From Hungateiclostridiaceae bacterium UBA1305 (GTDB lineage Bacteria; Bacillota; Clostridia; Acetivibrionales; DTU013), in assembly GCA_002307275.1 (NCBI GenBank), contig DBTX01000062.1, positions 1 to 25,390 of the forward strand: a stretch of 25,390 nt of DNA, written 5' to 3'. The position numbers and the translations under genes are program-made. Each line of letters opens with the position of its first letter. Position 1 is the first letter of the stretch. The notes beneath the pieces were generated by a model. The model did not search any database and had not been told where the DNA came from. It saw nothing but the letters and a program-made list of their open reading frames with translations. This document shows positions 15,247-22,154 of this stretch, piece after piece.

Positions 15247-16521
15247 ATGCTGTTAAAGGTTAGAAAATCTGAAACCTGCGGTTGTGTTAGGGTTCCGGGT
15301 TCAAAGTCCCATACCATCAGGGCGCTTTTTATTGCCAGTCTCGCAGAGGGTCAGTCTGTAATCACAAATCCGCTCATTTCTGAAGATGCTTTGTCCGCAG
15401 TAGCCGTGTGCCGTGCTTTTGGCGCCGGTATTGAGAACCATGGCGACCGGTTTGTTGTTAATGGTTTAGGCGGTACACCCAAAATTCCTGAAAATATAAT
15501 AGATGTAGGCAATTCGGGAACTACTCTGCGGTTTGGCTTGATGACCGCCGGACTGATTGACGGATGTACCGTTTTTACCGGAGATGAGCAGATACGCAGA
15601 AGGCCTTTGGGCCCGCTGATCGATGCGATGAACAACCTGGGAGCCGATGTTTTCTCAACACGCGGCAATAAAATGGCGCCTGTAGTTGTGAGAGGCCGAC
15701 TAAAAGGCGGGAAGACGGAGCTTGACGCCGTGACATCCCAATACCTTTCCTCCATACTTATGAATGCACCTCTTCTTGATTATGATACGACAGTATCTCT
15801 GACTAGGCTCAACGAGATTCCTTATGTGGAAATGACAATGTGGTGGCTTGATAATCAGGGCATAAAATACAACAACAACAACTTTAAAGAGTTCCACATA
15901 AATGGCGGGCAGAAGTACAAGCCCTTCAACATGGCAATACCGGGAGACTTTTCTTCAGCTACCTTCTTCATGGTGCTCTCAGCGATATCGGGCGTGGATT
16001 TCACCTTGAAAAATTTAGATATGACTGATCCGCAGGGTGATAAAAGCGTATTGGAATATCTGCAGTCTATGGGTTCTGTCATCAGGCATGAAGAAGACGG
16101 GATACACATCAAGGGAAACACTCTGAAAGGGATCGAAATTGATATGAACGCTACTCCCGATGCTTTACCGGCGATGGCAGTGGCGGGGTGCTTTGCACAA
16201 GGCGAGACCCGGCTTGTCAATGTACCGCAGGCCAGGCTGAAAGAGACGGACAGGATCCATGTCATGTGCACGGAATTGAAAAAGATGGGCGCTGATCTGG
16301 AGGAACTTCCGGACGGACTAATTATCAGGAACAGCAGGCTGAAGGGCTGCAGAGTGTGCGGGCATGGCGACCACAGGATTGTGATGGCGCTGGCTGTAGC
16401 AGGTCTTAATATTGATGGCGAAACCGTTATTGAAACAGCTGAAGCGATGAATATCACTTTCCCTGATTTTACGCAGTTCATAAAAGACTGCGGCGGTCAC
16501 GTGGAGCTTGTAGAAGAATAG
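15247..16521 (+). CDS. aroA: 3-phosphoshikimate 1-carboxyvinyltransferase (EPSP synthase)
   Basis: A 424-residue enzyme of the shikimate pathway: shikimate-3-phosphate plus phosphoenolpyruvate gives EPSP and phosphate. The key residues are in place: PGSKSHTIRAL with K20, S21 and R25; GNSGTTLR; RRRPLGPLIDAM; TSQYLSSILMNAPL; the catalytic Asp in TPDALPAMAV; RLKETDRI; and GHGDHRI. Length fits the family. I chose the ATG at 15247 because AGGAAGGG lies about ten bases upstream; the frame is open 11 codons further but there is no site. First gene of aroA-aroC-aroK. The gene is followed by a 127-base gap with a 12-bp tandem repeat. Confidence 0.96.
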   Translation: MLLKVRKSETCGCVRVPGSKSHTIRALFIASLAEGQSVITNPLISEDALSAVAVCRAFGAGIENHGDRFVVNGLGGTPKIPENIIDVGNSGTTLRFGLMTAGLIDGCTVFTGDEQIRRRPLGPLIDAMNNLGADVFSTRGNKMAPVVVRGRLKGGKTELDAVTSQYLSSILMNAPLLDYDTTVSLTRLNEIPYVEMTMWWLDNQGIKYNNNNFKEFHINGGQKYKPFNMAIPGDFSSATFFMVLSAISGVDFTLKNLDMTDPQGDKSVLEYLQSMGSVIRHEEDGIHIKGNTLKGIEIDMNATPDALPAMAVAGCFAQGETRLVNVPQARLKETDRIHVMCTELKKMGADLEELPDGLIIRNSRLKGCRVCGHGDHRIVMALAVAGLNIDGETVIETAEAMNITFPDFTQFIKDCGGHVELVEE

Positions 16522-16549
16522 ACTGCAAAGCTGCTTTATTCATTGCCAC

Positions 16550-16633
16550 AATGCAGTTGTCAGAGCAGTTGCCAATGCAAGTGCCAGTGCAATTATTAAT
16601 GCAGTTGTTAATGCAGTTGTTAATGTAGATATC
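16550..16633 (+). repeat. 12-bp degenerate tandem repeat, about seven units
   Basis: Units of 12 bases with consensus AATGCAGTTGTT begin at 16550, 16562, 16574, 16586, 16598 and 16610, with a partial unit from 16622. The fifth and sixth are identical; earlier ones drift. The period is a multiple of three, but no ribosome site precedes any frame, so it is not obviously coding. It lies between aroA and the aroC ribosome site. Confidence 0.75.
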
Positions 16634-16648
16634 ATGGAGGTAAAATAA

Positions 16649-17830
16649 ATGCTTGGAAATACCTATGGAAGAATGTTTCGTGTAACAACCTGCGGAGAAT
16701 CATACTCGGGCGGTTTCAGGAAAAATCCGGGAATACCGCCGGAACTTTATGGCGGGCAGATGGTCATCGTTGACGGAGTACCGCCGGGACTGAAAATAAC
16801 AGCAGAGATCATACAGGCGGAGTTGGATAAGCGAAAACCAGGCTTATCGCAGTTGAGTACCCCAAGAAAAGAAGCCGACAGGGTCATCATATACTCAGGT
16901 GTCATGGAGGATGATCTGTCGACAGGTGCTCCAGTCGGAATGATTATACCAAGCAGCGATATTGAAGATATACATCTCAAACAGCATAAAGAGAACAAGA
17001 ATTTGATCAGACCGGGACAGGCAGCCTACACCTACTTTAAAAAGTACGGCAAATACTACGATTGGGCTGGAGCCGGAAGAGCATCCGCCAGGGAAACAGT
17101 GGCAAGAGTTGCAGGCGGAGCTGTTGCCAAGCTGGTGCTGGACACGCTGGGAATTGACGTTATTGCATTTGTCATGGAATCGCATGGAATAAAAGCTGCG
17201 CCGGTTACTTATGAAACTGCAAAGGCCAACTACCGGAAGAACGAACTGAACTGCCCGGATCTGATAAAAGCGCAGGAAATGATAGAAGACCTGTTGAAGG
17301 TAAAGGCTGCCGGAGATTCCTGCGGCGGTGTGGTAGAAGTGATTGCGACCGGAGTGCCTGCAGGCCTGGGCGAACCGGTCTTTGACAAGCTGAGTGCGAC
17401 GATAGCCCACGCGATAATGTCTATTGGCGGAGTGAAGGGAATAGAGTTCGGTGACGGATTTGAACATGCCAGATTGAAGGGCTCGGAGTCCAATGATACC
17501 CCATATTATGATGATGAGACAGGCAGGATCAGATTTCGCACCAACAGGGCAGGCGGTTTGCTCGGCGGTATTTCGAACGGCGAGGAAATAAGGGTGCGGG
17601 TCGCAGCGAAGCCGACGCCGACTATTATTCAGCCGCAGGCTACAACTGATATGTCGAAGCTTGAAAATGTCAGCCATGTATTTGCATCAAGAAGCGACCC
17701 GTCGATCTGCACAAGGATATATCCCGTATGCGAGTCCATGATGAGACTGGCGATACTGGATGCCGTTTATATGGCTGGAGGTTATAGGAATATCACGGCA
17801 GCAGTTGATCCGGGGTGGGATAAGTTATGA
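16649..17830 (+). CDS. aroC: Chorismate synthase, divergent (catalytic histidines replaced)
   Basis: A 393-residue chorismate synthase homologue; the family converts EPSP to chorismate with reduced FMN. Overall architecture is intact: GNTYGRMFRVTT at the start, DGVPPGL, RKPGLSQLSTPRKEAD, SGVMEDDLSTGAPVG, GRASARETVARVAGG, IEFGDGFEHARLKGSESND and TNRAGGLLGGISNGEEI. Yet the GESHG motif reads GESYSG (Tyr19) and RPGHAD reads RPGQAA (Gln124), so both histidines held to be catalytic are gone; RHDP near the end is RSDP (349). A GGAGG site and an ATG at 16649 fix the start. Placement between aroA and aroK supports a role in this pathway. Whether it is active, a clostridial variant type, or has another role is open. 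Confidence 0.88.
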   Translation: MLGNTYGRMFRVTTCGESYSGGFRKNPGIPPELYGGQMVIVDGVPPGLKITAEIIQAELDKRKPGLSQLSTPRKEADRVIIYSGVMEDDLSTGAPVGMIIPSSDIEDIHLKQHKENKNLIRPGQAAYTYFKKYGKYYDWAGAGRASARETVARVAGGAVAKLVLDTLGIDVIAFVMESHGIKAAPVTYETAKANYRKNELNCPDLIKAQEMIEDLLKVKAAGDSCGGVVEVIATGVPAGLGEPVFDKLSATIAHAIMSIGGVKGIEFGDGFEHARLKGSESNDTPYYDDETGRIRFRTNRAGGLLGGISNGEEIRVRVAAKPTPTIIQPQATTDMSKLENVSHVFASRSDPSICTRIYPVCESMMRLAILDAVYMAGGYRNITAAVDPGWDKL

Positions 17831-18324
17831 GTGAAGGTTGCATTATCCTGATCGGCATGCCGGGAGCCGGGAAGAGTACTGTTGGGCCGCTGCTGGCCCA
17901 AAAAAAAGGACTCATTTTTAAGGATACGGATGCCATCGTAAAGCAGATGGATGGACGCGATTTGAAAACAATTGTTGCAGAGGATGGCTTTGAGGCATTT
18001 CTGGATATACAGCAAAAAGTAATCCTGTCACAGGAGTTGAAGAACTGCGTTGTTGCCACTGGCGGAAGTGTGATTAAAAGTGACACCCTGATGCAATTTC
18101 TGAAAAGATTCGGAACAATTATATATTTAAAGGTTGATTTCAAGGTTCTCGAACAGCGGCTTGCACCTGAACGGAAGCTAGCCAGGGCAGGCGGGCAGTC
18201 CTTTAGGCAGGTTTTTGAGGAACGGGAGCCATTATATATAAAGTATGCAGACAGCATAATAGACTGTACAGGAAAAATTCCGGATGAAATAGTTATAGAG
18301 ATCACCGGGAAAAGATGCAGGTAG
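17827..18324 (+). CDS. aroK: Shikimate kinase, divergent
   Basis: A 165-residue P-loop kinase; the family phosphorylates shikimate at O3. Walker A is GMPGAGKST (residues 10-18), the metal-binding block FKDTDAIV is at 31-38, and the late EEREPLYIKYAD with R133 matches the shikimate-binding Arg of the family. Differences: the canonical FRxxE block, whose Arg and Glu contact shikimate, reads FLDIQ (58-62), and GGG reads GGS (79-81). These changes also occur, as I recall, in a distinct group of Firmicute AroK-like proteins. It overlaps aroC by four bases (ATGA), so the two are co-translated. A shikimate kinase role is likely from context but not certain. Confidence 0.82.
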   Translation: MSEGCIILIGMPGAGKSTVGPLLAQKKGLIFKDTDAIVKQMDGRDLKTIVAEDGFEAFLDIQQKVILSQELKNCVVATGGSVIKSDTLMQFLKRFGTIIYLKVDFKVLEQRLAPERKLARAGGQSFRQVFEEREPLYIKYADSIIDCTGKIPDEIVIEITGKRCR

Positions 18325-18361
18325 GCGCACTTATTTTATTTAATATTAGGAGAGACAGCTA

Positions 18362-19168
18362 ATGGACGATTTGATATCTGTATTAATTGCCGATGACAAT
18401 ATTGAATTCGGCAATATTCTTCGGGAATACCTGGACAATTGCGGTGGCCTCATTGTAAAGGGTATCGCGCGAGACGGACTTGAAACGATCGGGATGCTGA
18501 AGGAACATACGCCTGACGTTGTCATTCTTGACCTTATTATGCCTAACCTGGATGGGATAGGCGTACTGGAACGGGTTCGCAGTCTGCAGCTAAAAATTAA
18601 ACCGATCATTATCGTGCTTTCTGCAGTCGGTCAGGATGGCTTTATTCAGAAAGCTGTTCAATTGGGCGCCGAGTATTATATGGTAAAACCTTTTGATGCT
18701 GAAATGCTTGTAAAACGCATCAATCAACTATATGGCGAAAGATATGCCAAGCATAAAATCAATATGAATATAGAGGCTATGGCAGAGGCTGGATCGATAC
18801 ATCCGTCAAAATACGCGGAGAACAGACTTGAAATTATCGTGACGGATCAGATCAGGAATATGGGCATTCTTCCGAATAATGCAGGTTTTCACTATCTAAG
18901 GGAAGCAGTTGTTTTGGCTATAGAAGATCCGAAAGTTCTTGCTTCAGTGACAAGGAACATTTATCCTGTTATAGCGGGAAGACACAATATAACCGAGAGT
19001 CAGGTCAACAGGGCAATAAGGCGTGCAATAAAAAGTTCAATGGATAAGATAAGAAAAATGGAAGATAAGAAAATAAGTTCAGATTTCAACCTTCATAAAA
19101 AAGATACAACTAATGCAAGGATAATTTCTTCGCTTGCCAATAAAGCAAAGCTTCTAATAAACAAATGA
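18362..19168 (+). CDS. Spo0A-like response regulator, divergent DNA-binding domain
   Basis: A 268-residue regulator with the full Spo0A layout. The receiver (residues 1-122) has the acidic pair D11/D12, phospho-acceptor D57 in VVILDLIMPNLDG, S87 in VLSAVGQD and K109 in MVKPFD. The C-terminal Spo0A DNA-binding domain spans about 155-268, with HYLREAVVLAIEDPKVLASV and YPVIAGRHNITESQVNRAIRRAI. Against the usual Spo0A (as I recall it: TASRVERAIRHAIEVAW), the recognition helix reads TESQVNRAIRRAIKSS, and the following AWSRGxxD segment is lost, replaced by a lysine-rich stretch. It is not next to spoIVB, the normal spo0A neighbour in Clostridia, so I call it a paralogue. AGGAGAG eight bases before the ATG fixes the start. 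It follows aroK by 37 bases, so it may share its transcript. Confidence 0.85.
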   Translation: MDDLISVLIADDNIEFGNILREYLDNCGGLIVKGIARDGLETIGMLKEHTPDVVILDLIMPNLDGIGVLERVRSLQLKIKPIIIVLSAVGQDGFIQKAVQLGAEYYMVKPFDAEMLVKRINQLYGERYAKHKINMNIEAMAEAGSIHPSKYAENRLEIIVTDQIRNMGILPNNAGFHYLREAVVLAIEDPKVLASVTRNIYPVIAGRHNITESQVNRAIRRAIKSSMDKIRKMEDKKISSDFNLHKKDTTNARIISSLANKAKLLINK

Positions 19169-19217
19169 CAAACCATTAACAGGTGTAATAACTGCATATA
19201 CCCTGCAGTAAATACGC

Positions 19218-19249
19218 AAAAAGGGTTGTCCCATGAGACAACCCTTTTT
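19218..19249. terminator. Bidirectional rho-independent terminator
   Basis: AAAAAGGGTTGTC (19218-19230), loop CCATGA, GACAACCCTTTTT (19237-19249). Thirteen perfect pairs with A and T tracts on the two sides, so it ends both the Spo0A-like gene and the convergent HU gene. Confidence 0.92.
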
Positions 19250-19268
19250 CTTACTATAAAAGTTTTTA

Positions 19269-19544
19269 TTACTTGTTTACTTTATCCTTTAATACCTTGC
19301 CAGCTTTGAATACTGGAGCCTTGGAAGCAGGGATGGTGATTTCTTTCTTGGTCTGGGGATTTCTGCCTTTCCTGGCTGCTCTTGATCTAACTTCGAAAGT
19401 ACCGAAACCAACTAATACTACTTTGTCTCCGCCCTTAAGGGATTCTTCAACAGAACCAATGAATGCATTAAGAGCAGCTTCACTATTCTTCTTGTTTAAG
19501 CCTGATTTAGTAGCGATGGAATTGATTAAATCTGTCTTGTTCAT
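19269..19544 (-). CDS. hup: HU-family DNA-binding protein
   Basis: A 91-residue histone-like protein that bends and compacts DNA as a homodimer. It starts MNKTDLINSIATKSGLNKK, carries VGFGTFEVRSRAARKGRNPQT with the GRNP arm tip that inserts in the minor groove, and ends PVFKAGKVLKDKVNK, all classic. The start is the ATG at 19542-19544, with GGAGG eight bases upstream; a TTG two codons earlier is too close to that site. A promoter lies at 19578-19606. Confidence 0.96.
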   Translation of the reverse strand: MNKTDLINSIATKSGLNKKNSEAALNAFIGSVEESLKGGDKVVLVGFGTFEVRSRAARKGRNPQTKKEITIPASKAPVFKAGKVLKDKVNK

Positions 19545-19577
19545 TAACACAACCTCCTAAATTTGGAATTCGACATT

Positions 19578-19606
19578 ATTTTATAATGAAAGTGGCTTAA
19601 AGTCAA
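19578..19606 (-). promoter_or_regulatory. Sigma-A promoter of the HU gene
   Basis: On the minus strand TTGACT (19601-19606), 17-base spacer, TAAAAT (19578-19583), about 35 bases ahead of the start codon. Confidence 0.7.
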
Positions 19607-19672
19607 GCTTTTCGAAACAATTTAGGCTTAAGGAACTACATAAAATATGCTAATATGACTATAAAAACAGTT

Positions 19673-20053
19673 TTAAGGCAAGATTCTTATTTCAATACCA
19701 TTTTTCAACAAATTTTTCAACTCTTTTACAAAATTGTTTTCAGTTTTATCTACAGGCGACTTACCCAGAATGATGCAGTTTATCTTGTTATCAGCAGCAT
19801 ATTCCGCAATTGTAGCGGCAATATTATCCGATTTCAAAACGGCAAGATTCGCCCCAATGGATTTTGAAATACCGAATAGGTATTCAAGCGCCTCGGATTC
19901 TCTGGCACTATCAAGAAAATTTACATCATTGCCTACTACATTTAGTATGAACAACCTGCCTTTATATTCATCAATAATTTCATGTGCCTGCTTAATCAAT
20001 CTTTCACAGGTTTTTTGCTGTGTCACGCAAACCAGTATGTTTTTAGTATCCAA
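19673..20053 (-). CDS. Small UspA-like universal stress protein
   Basis: A 126-residue protein with the universal-stress-protein alpha/beta fold pattern: KNILVCVTQQKTCERLIKQA at the start, FILNVVGND in the middle, IAATIAEYAADNKINCIILGKS and a final RILP strand. The usual ATP-binding G-2x-G-9x-G(S/T) motif is not present in clear form, so it probably belongs to the non-ATP-binding type common in clostridia. The start is a TTG at 20051-20053 with GGGG seven bases upstream. No neighbour suggests a role. The GGGGACA repeat copy 2 lies 48 bases upstream. Confidence 0.8.
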   Translation of the reverse strand: MDTKNILVCVTQQKTCERLIKQAHEIIDEYKGRLFILNVVGNDVNFLDSARESEALEYLFGISKSIGANLAVLKSDNIAATIAEYAADNKINCIILGKSPVDKTENNFVKELKNLLKNGIEIRILP

Positions 20054-20101
20054 GAAAAATCCCCTTTTCCAATAAATTTATATCATGTTCTACAGATGAT
20101 G

Positions 20102-20153
20102 GGGGACATTCCCCGAGCTTGAGTTCTTCAGAGGGAGAGGTGTGTCCCCTTTT
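20102..20153 (+). repeat. GGGGACA-ended short repeat, copy 2
   Basis: Starts GGGGACATTCC and ends GAGGTGTGTCCCCTTTT. The ends match those of 4669-4720 read on the minus strand, and both copies are 52 bases with different centres. This copy lies in the 263-base gap between the divergent UspA-like and fumarase genes, which otherwise holds only promoter signals. Confidence 0.6.
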
Positions 20154-20235
20154 CTTGAATTTCCCCTTTCTATTATACCAAAGCAACGCTAAAAAGTCTT
20201 ATGAACAAGCTGTAAATTTTGTGCATCAATCCTGT

Positions 20236-20264
20236 TTGACTTGCATTTTGCACATTGATAATAT
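20236..20264 (+). promoter_or_regulatory. Promoter of the fumarase operon
   Basis: TTGACT (20236-20241), 17-base spacer, TAATAT (20259-20264). It lies 52 bases before the start codon of the alpha subunit; the -10 is moderate. Confidence 0.5.
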
Positions 20265-20316
20265 ATCATGTAAGCGGTCGTTTGGAATCCAATATACGGG
20301 AAATGTGGAGGATTGA

Positions 20317-21159
20317 ATGAGAGAAATTGATGTATCTTCTATTATAGATGCTGTTGAACAGCTATGTATGAATGCAAACTATTTTCTGAATGATGATATT
20401 CTTCAAGCTCTGAAAAACGGTTCGCGCTGCGAGGAATCCGAAACGGGCAGGCTCATACTTTCACAGCTTGTAGAAAATGCCGGGATTGCTGCAAGCGGGC
20501 GTATGGCTATCTGCCAGGATACCGGGATGGCAGTGGTGTTTATAGAAGCCGGTCAGGATGTGCATATTACCGGAGGAAGTATTACAGAGGCGATCAATGA
20601 AGGCGTAAGAAGAGGCTATGCAAATGGCTTTTTGAGAAAATCTGTCGTTTCCGATCCTCTTGATAGAATAAATACGGGAGATAATACGCCTGCTGTGATT
20701 CATTATGATATTGTTGAAGGTGAAAGTATTAGAATAATTCTTGCCCCGAAGGGATTCGGAAGTGAGAATATGAGTGGGGTCAAAATGCTGAAGCCTTCCG
20801 ACGGAGTGGATGGTGTACGCAATTTCATAGAAGAAACGGTTGAGAAGGCAGGACCGAATCCATGTCCGCCTGTTGTGGTCGGGGTCGGTATCGGTGGGAC
20901 AATGGAGAAAGCGGCCCTGCTTGCAAAGAGAGCGTTGTTGAGGTCTGTGAATGTCCGCAATTCCAGGGAGAACATTCGTCAACTGGAAGAGGAAATGCTG
21001 GAGCGCGTAAACAGGCTCGGCATTGGTCCTGCGGGACTTGGAGGAAGACTTACGGCATTGGCAGTAAATATCGAGACATTTCCGACGCATATCGCGGGCC
21101 TGCCGGTAGCGGTTAACATGAGCTGTCATGTGACCAGGCATGCGGAAACGATATTATAA
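20317..21159 (+). CDS. fumA: Fumarate hydratase alpha subunit (class I, iron-sulfur)
   Basis: A 280-residue catalytic subunit of an oxygen-sensitive [4Fe-4S] hydro-lyase that interconverts fumarate and malate. Cluster cysteines are C66 in ICQDTG, C183 in NPCPPVV and C270 in MSCHVTRH. The protein ends with the usual VTRHAE. The family also includes L-tartrate dehydratase TtdA, which cannot be ruled out by sequence, but this gene pair is generally fumarase in clostridia. A GGAGG site eight bases before the ATG supports the start. Next is the beta subunit, 25 bases downstream. Two-subunit organisation equals the two halves of the E. coli FumA. Confidence 0.93.
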   Translation: MREIDVSSIIDAVEQLCMNANYFLNDDILQALKNGSRCEESETGRLILSQLVENAGIAASGRMAICQDTGMAVVFIEAGQDVHITGGSITEAINEGVRRGYANGFLRKSVVSDPLDRINTGDNTPAVIHYDIVEGESIRIILAPKGFGSENMSGVKMLKPSDGVDGVRNFIEETVEKAGPNPCPPVVVGVGIGGTMEKAALLAKRALLRSVNVRNSRENIRQLEEEMLERVNRLGIGPAGLGGRLTALAVNIETFPTHIAGLPVAVNMSCHVTRHAETIL

Positions 21160-21184
21160 TTGAAATTATTCGGGGGGTGTTGCT

Positions 21185-21754
21185 TTGGATAATATTATTA
21201 GGATCGAAACGCCTTTTAAAATGGAAGATGTAAAGAGATTGAAAGCCGGAGACGCTGTTTATATAAATGGTACGATATATGCAGCCAGGGATGCAGCCCA
21301 TAAAAAGCTCATTGGGCTTGTGAATGAAGGTCTGGAACTTCCCTTTGATGTCAGGGATCAGATCATCTACTATGTAGGACCATGCCCGGCAGGGCCCGGC
21401 CGGGTCATCGGTTCGGCCGGCCCCACCACCAGCGGGAGAATGGATGCATATGCACCTGTCCTGATTGAGCGCGGACTGACGGGAATGATCGGCAAGGGAT
21501 TAAGAAATGAACAGGTGGTGGCTGCAATGATCCGGTATGGCGCGGTTTATTTCGGTGCAACAGGCGGCGCAGGGGCATTGCTTTCGAAATGCATCATTGC
21601 CCAGGAGATTACAGCATTTCCCGAGTTAGGGGCTGAAGCACTCAGAAAGCTTACAGTAAAGGATTTCCCAGTCACAGTCATCATTGACAGTACTGGTACG
21701 GATCTATATAAAACAGGCCGTATACAATACAGCAGAGTAAATTATAATGGGTGA
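21185..21754 (+). CDS. fumB: Fumarate hydratase beta subunit
   Basis: A 189-residue partner of the alpha subunit, corresponding to the C-terminal domain of single-chain class I fumarases. Recognisable blocks are YVGPCPAGPGRVIGSAGPTT, SGRMDAYAPVLIERGLTGMIGKG and YFGATGGAGALLSKCI, which form the substrate-binding site. The start is the TTG at 21185, with GGGGGGTG nine bases upstream; no ATG with a comparable site is near. The gene symbol denotes the subunit here, not the E. coli paralogue of that name. Co-transcribed with the alpha subunit. Confidence 0.93.
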   Translation: MDNIIRIETPFKMEDVKRLKAGDAVYINGTIYAARDAAHKKLIGLVNEGLELPFDVRDQIIYYVGPCPAGPGRVIGSAGPTTSGRMDAYAPVLIERGLTGMIGKGLRNEQVVAAMIRYGAVYFGATGGAGALLSKCIIAQEITAFPELGAEALRKLTVKDFPVTVIIDSTGTDLYKTGRIQYSRVNYNG

Positions 21755-21906
21755 TTTTCTGTTATTTTTGTTGATTTAACCGGTAAAAGAAGGGTATATT
21801 TTAAACTGAATATAGTGTATAATAATCTAAATTACATAACGGCTGTAACTGTATAATAGGCGCAAGGCCTGCATTAACGGTTATTACAGATAGGGAGGAT
21901 TTTATT

Positions 21907-22113
21907 ATGGCAAAAGTAACCAAGGATATGATCATATCTGATATTTTAAAACTGGACAGAGGAACAATACCAATATTGCTCAATAGCGGAATGCATTGTC
22001 TGGGATGTCCGTCATCATCTGGCGAAAGCCTTGAAGATGCTTGTGAGATCCATGGAATAGATGTGGATCAGTTGGTAGTGGAATTGAACAATTTTCTTGC
22101 GGCAAAAGCCTGA
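21907..22113 (+). CDS. DUF1858-domain protein
   Basis: A 68-residue protein that is a single DUF1858 domain. It begins VTKDMIISDILKLD and holds GMHCLGCPSSSGESLEDACEIHG with the CxxC pair and a third Cys, typical of this domain, related to the N-terminus of the iron-sulfur repair protein ScdA/YtfE. It may take part in redox sensing or iron-sulfur handling, but function is not established for stand-alone forms. GGGAGG nine bases before the ATG supports the start. It sits between fumarase (a labile [4Fe-4S] enzyme) and purA. Confidence 0.85.
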   Translation: MAKVTKDMIISDILKLDRGTIPILLNSGMHCLGCPSSSGESLEDACEIHGIDVDQLVVELNNFLAAKA

Positions 22114-22154
22114 TATACAGGCGATAAAGCGGCAGTGAACGGGGGATTAAGCTA

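Noticed and set aside
14586..15317. Minus-strand frame of 243 codons across the end of the THUMP gene and the aroA start
   Set aside because: Runs through a terminator, a promoter and two real genes; no ribosome site.
16551..16628. 25-codon frame through the 12-bp tandem repeat as a leader peptide of aroC
   Set aside because: No ribosome site and the frame is explained by the repeat alone.
16895..17677. Minus-strand frame of 260 codons opposite aroC
   Set aside because: Antisense shadow of a clear chorismate synthase gene, composed of unlikely His/Arg-rich strings.
20461..21141. Minus-strand frame of 226 codons opposite the fumarase alpha gene
   Set aside because: Antisense shadow of a family with clear cluster cysteines on the plus strand.
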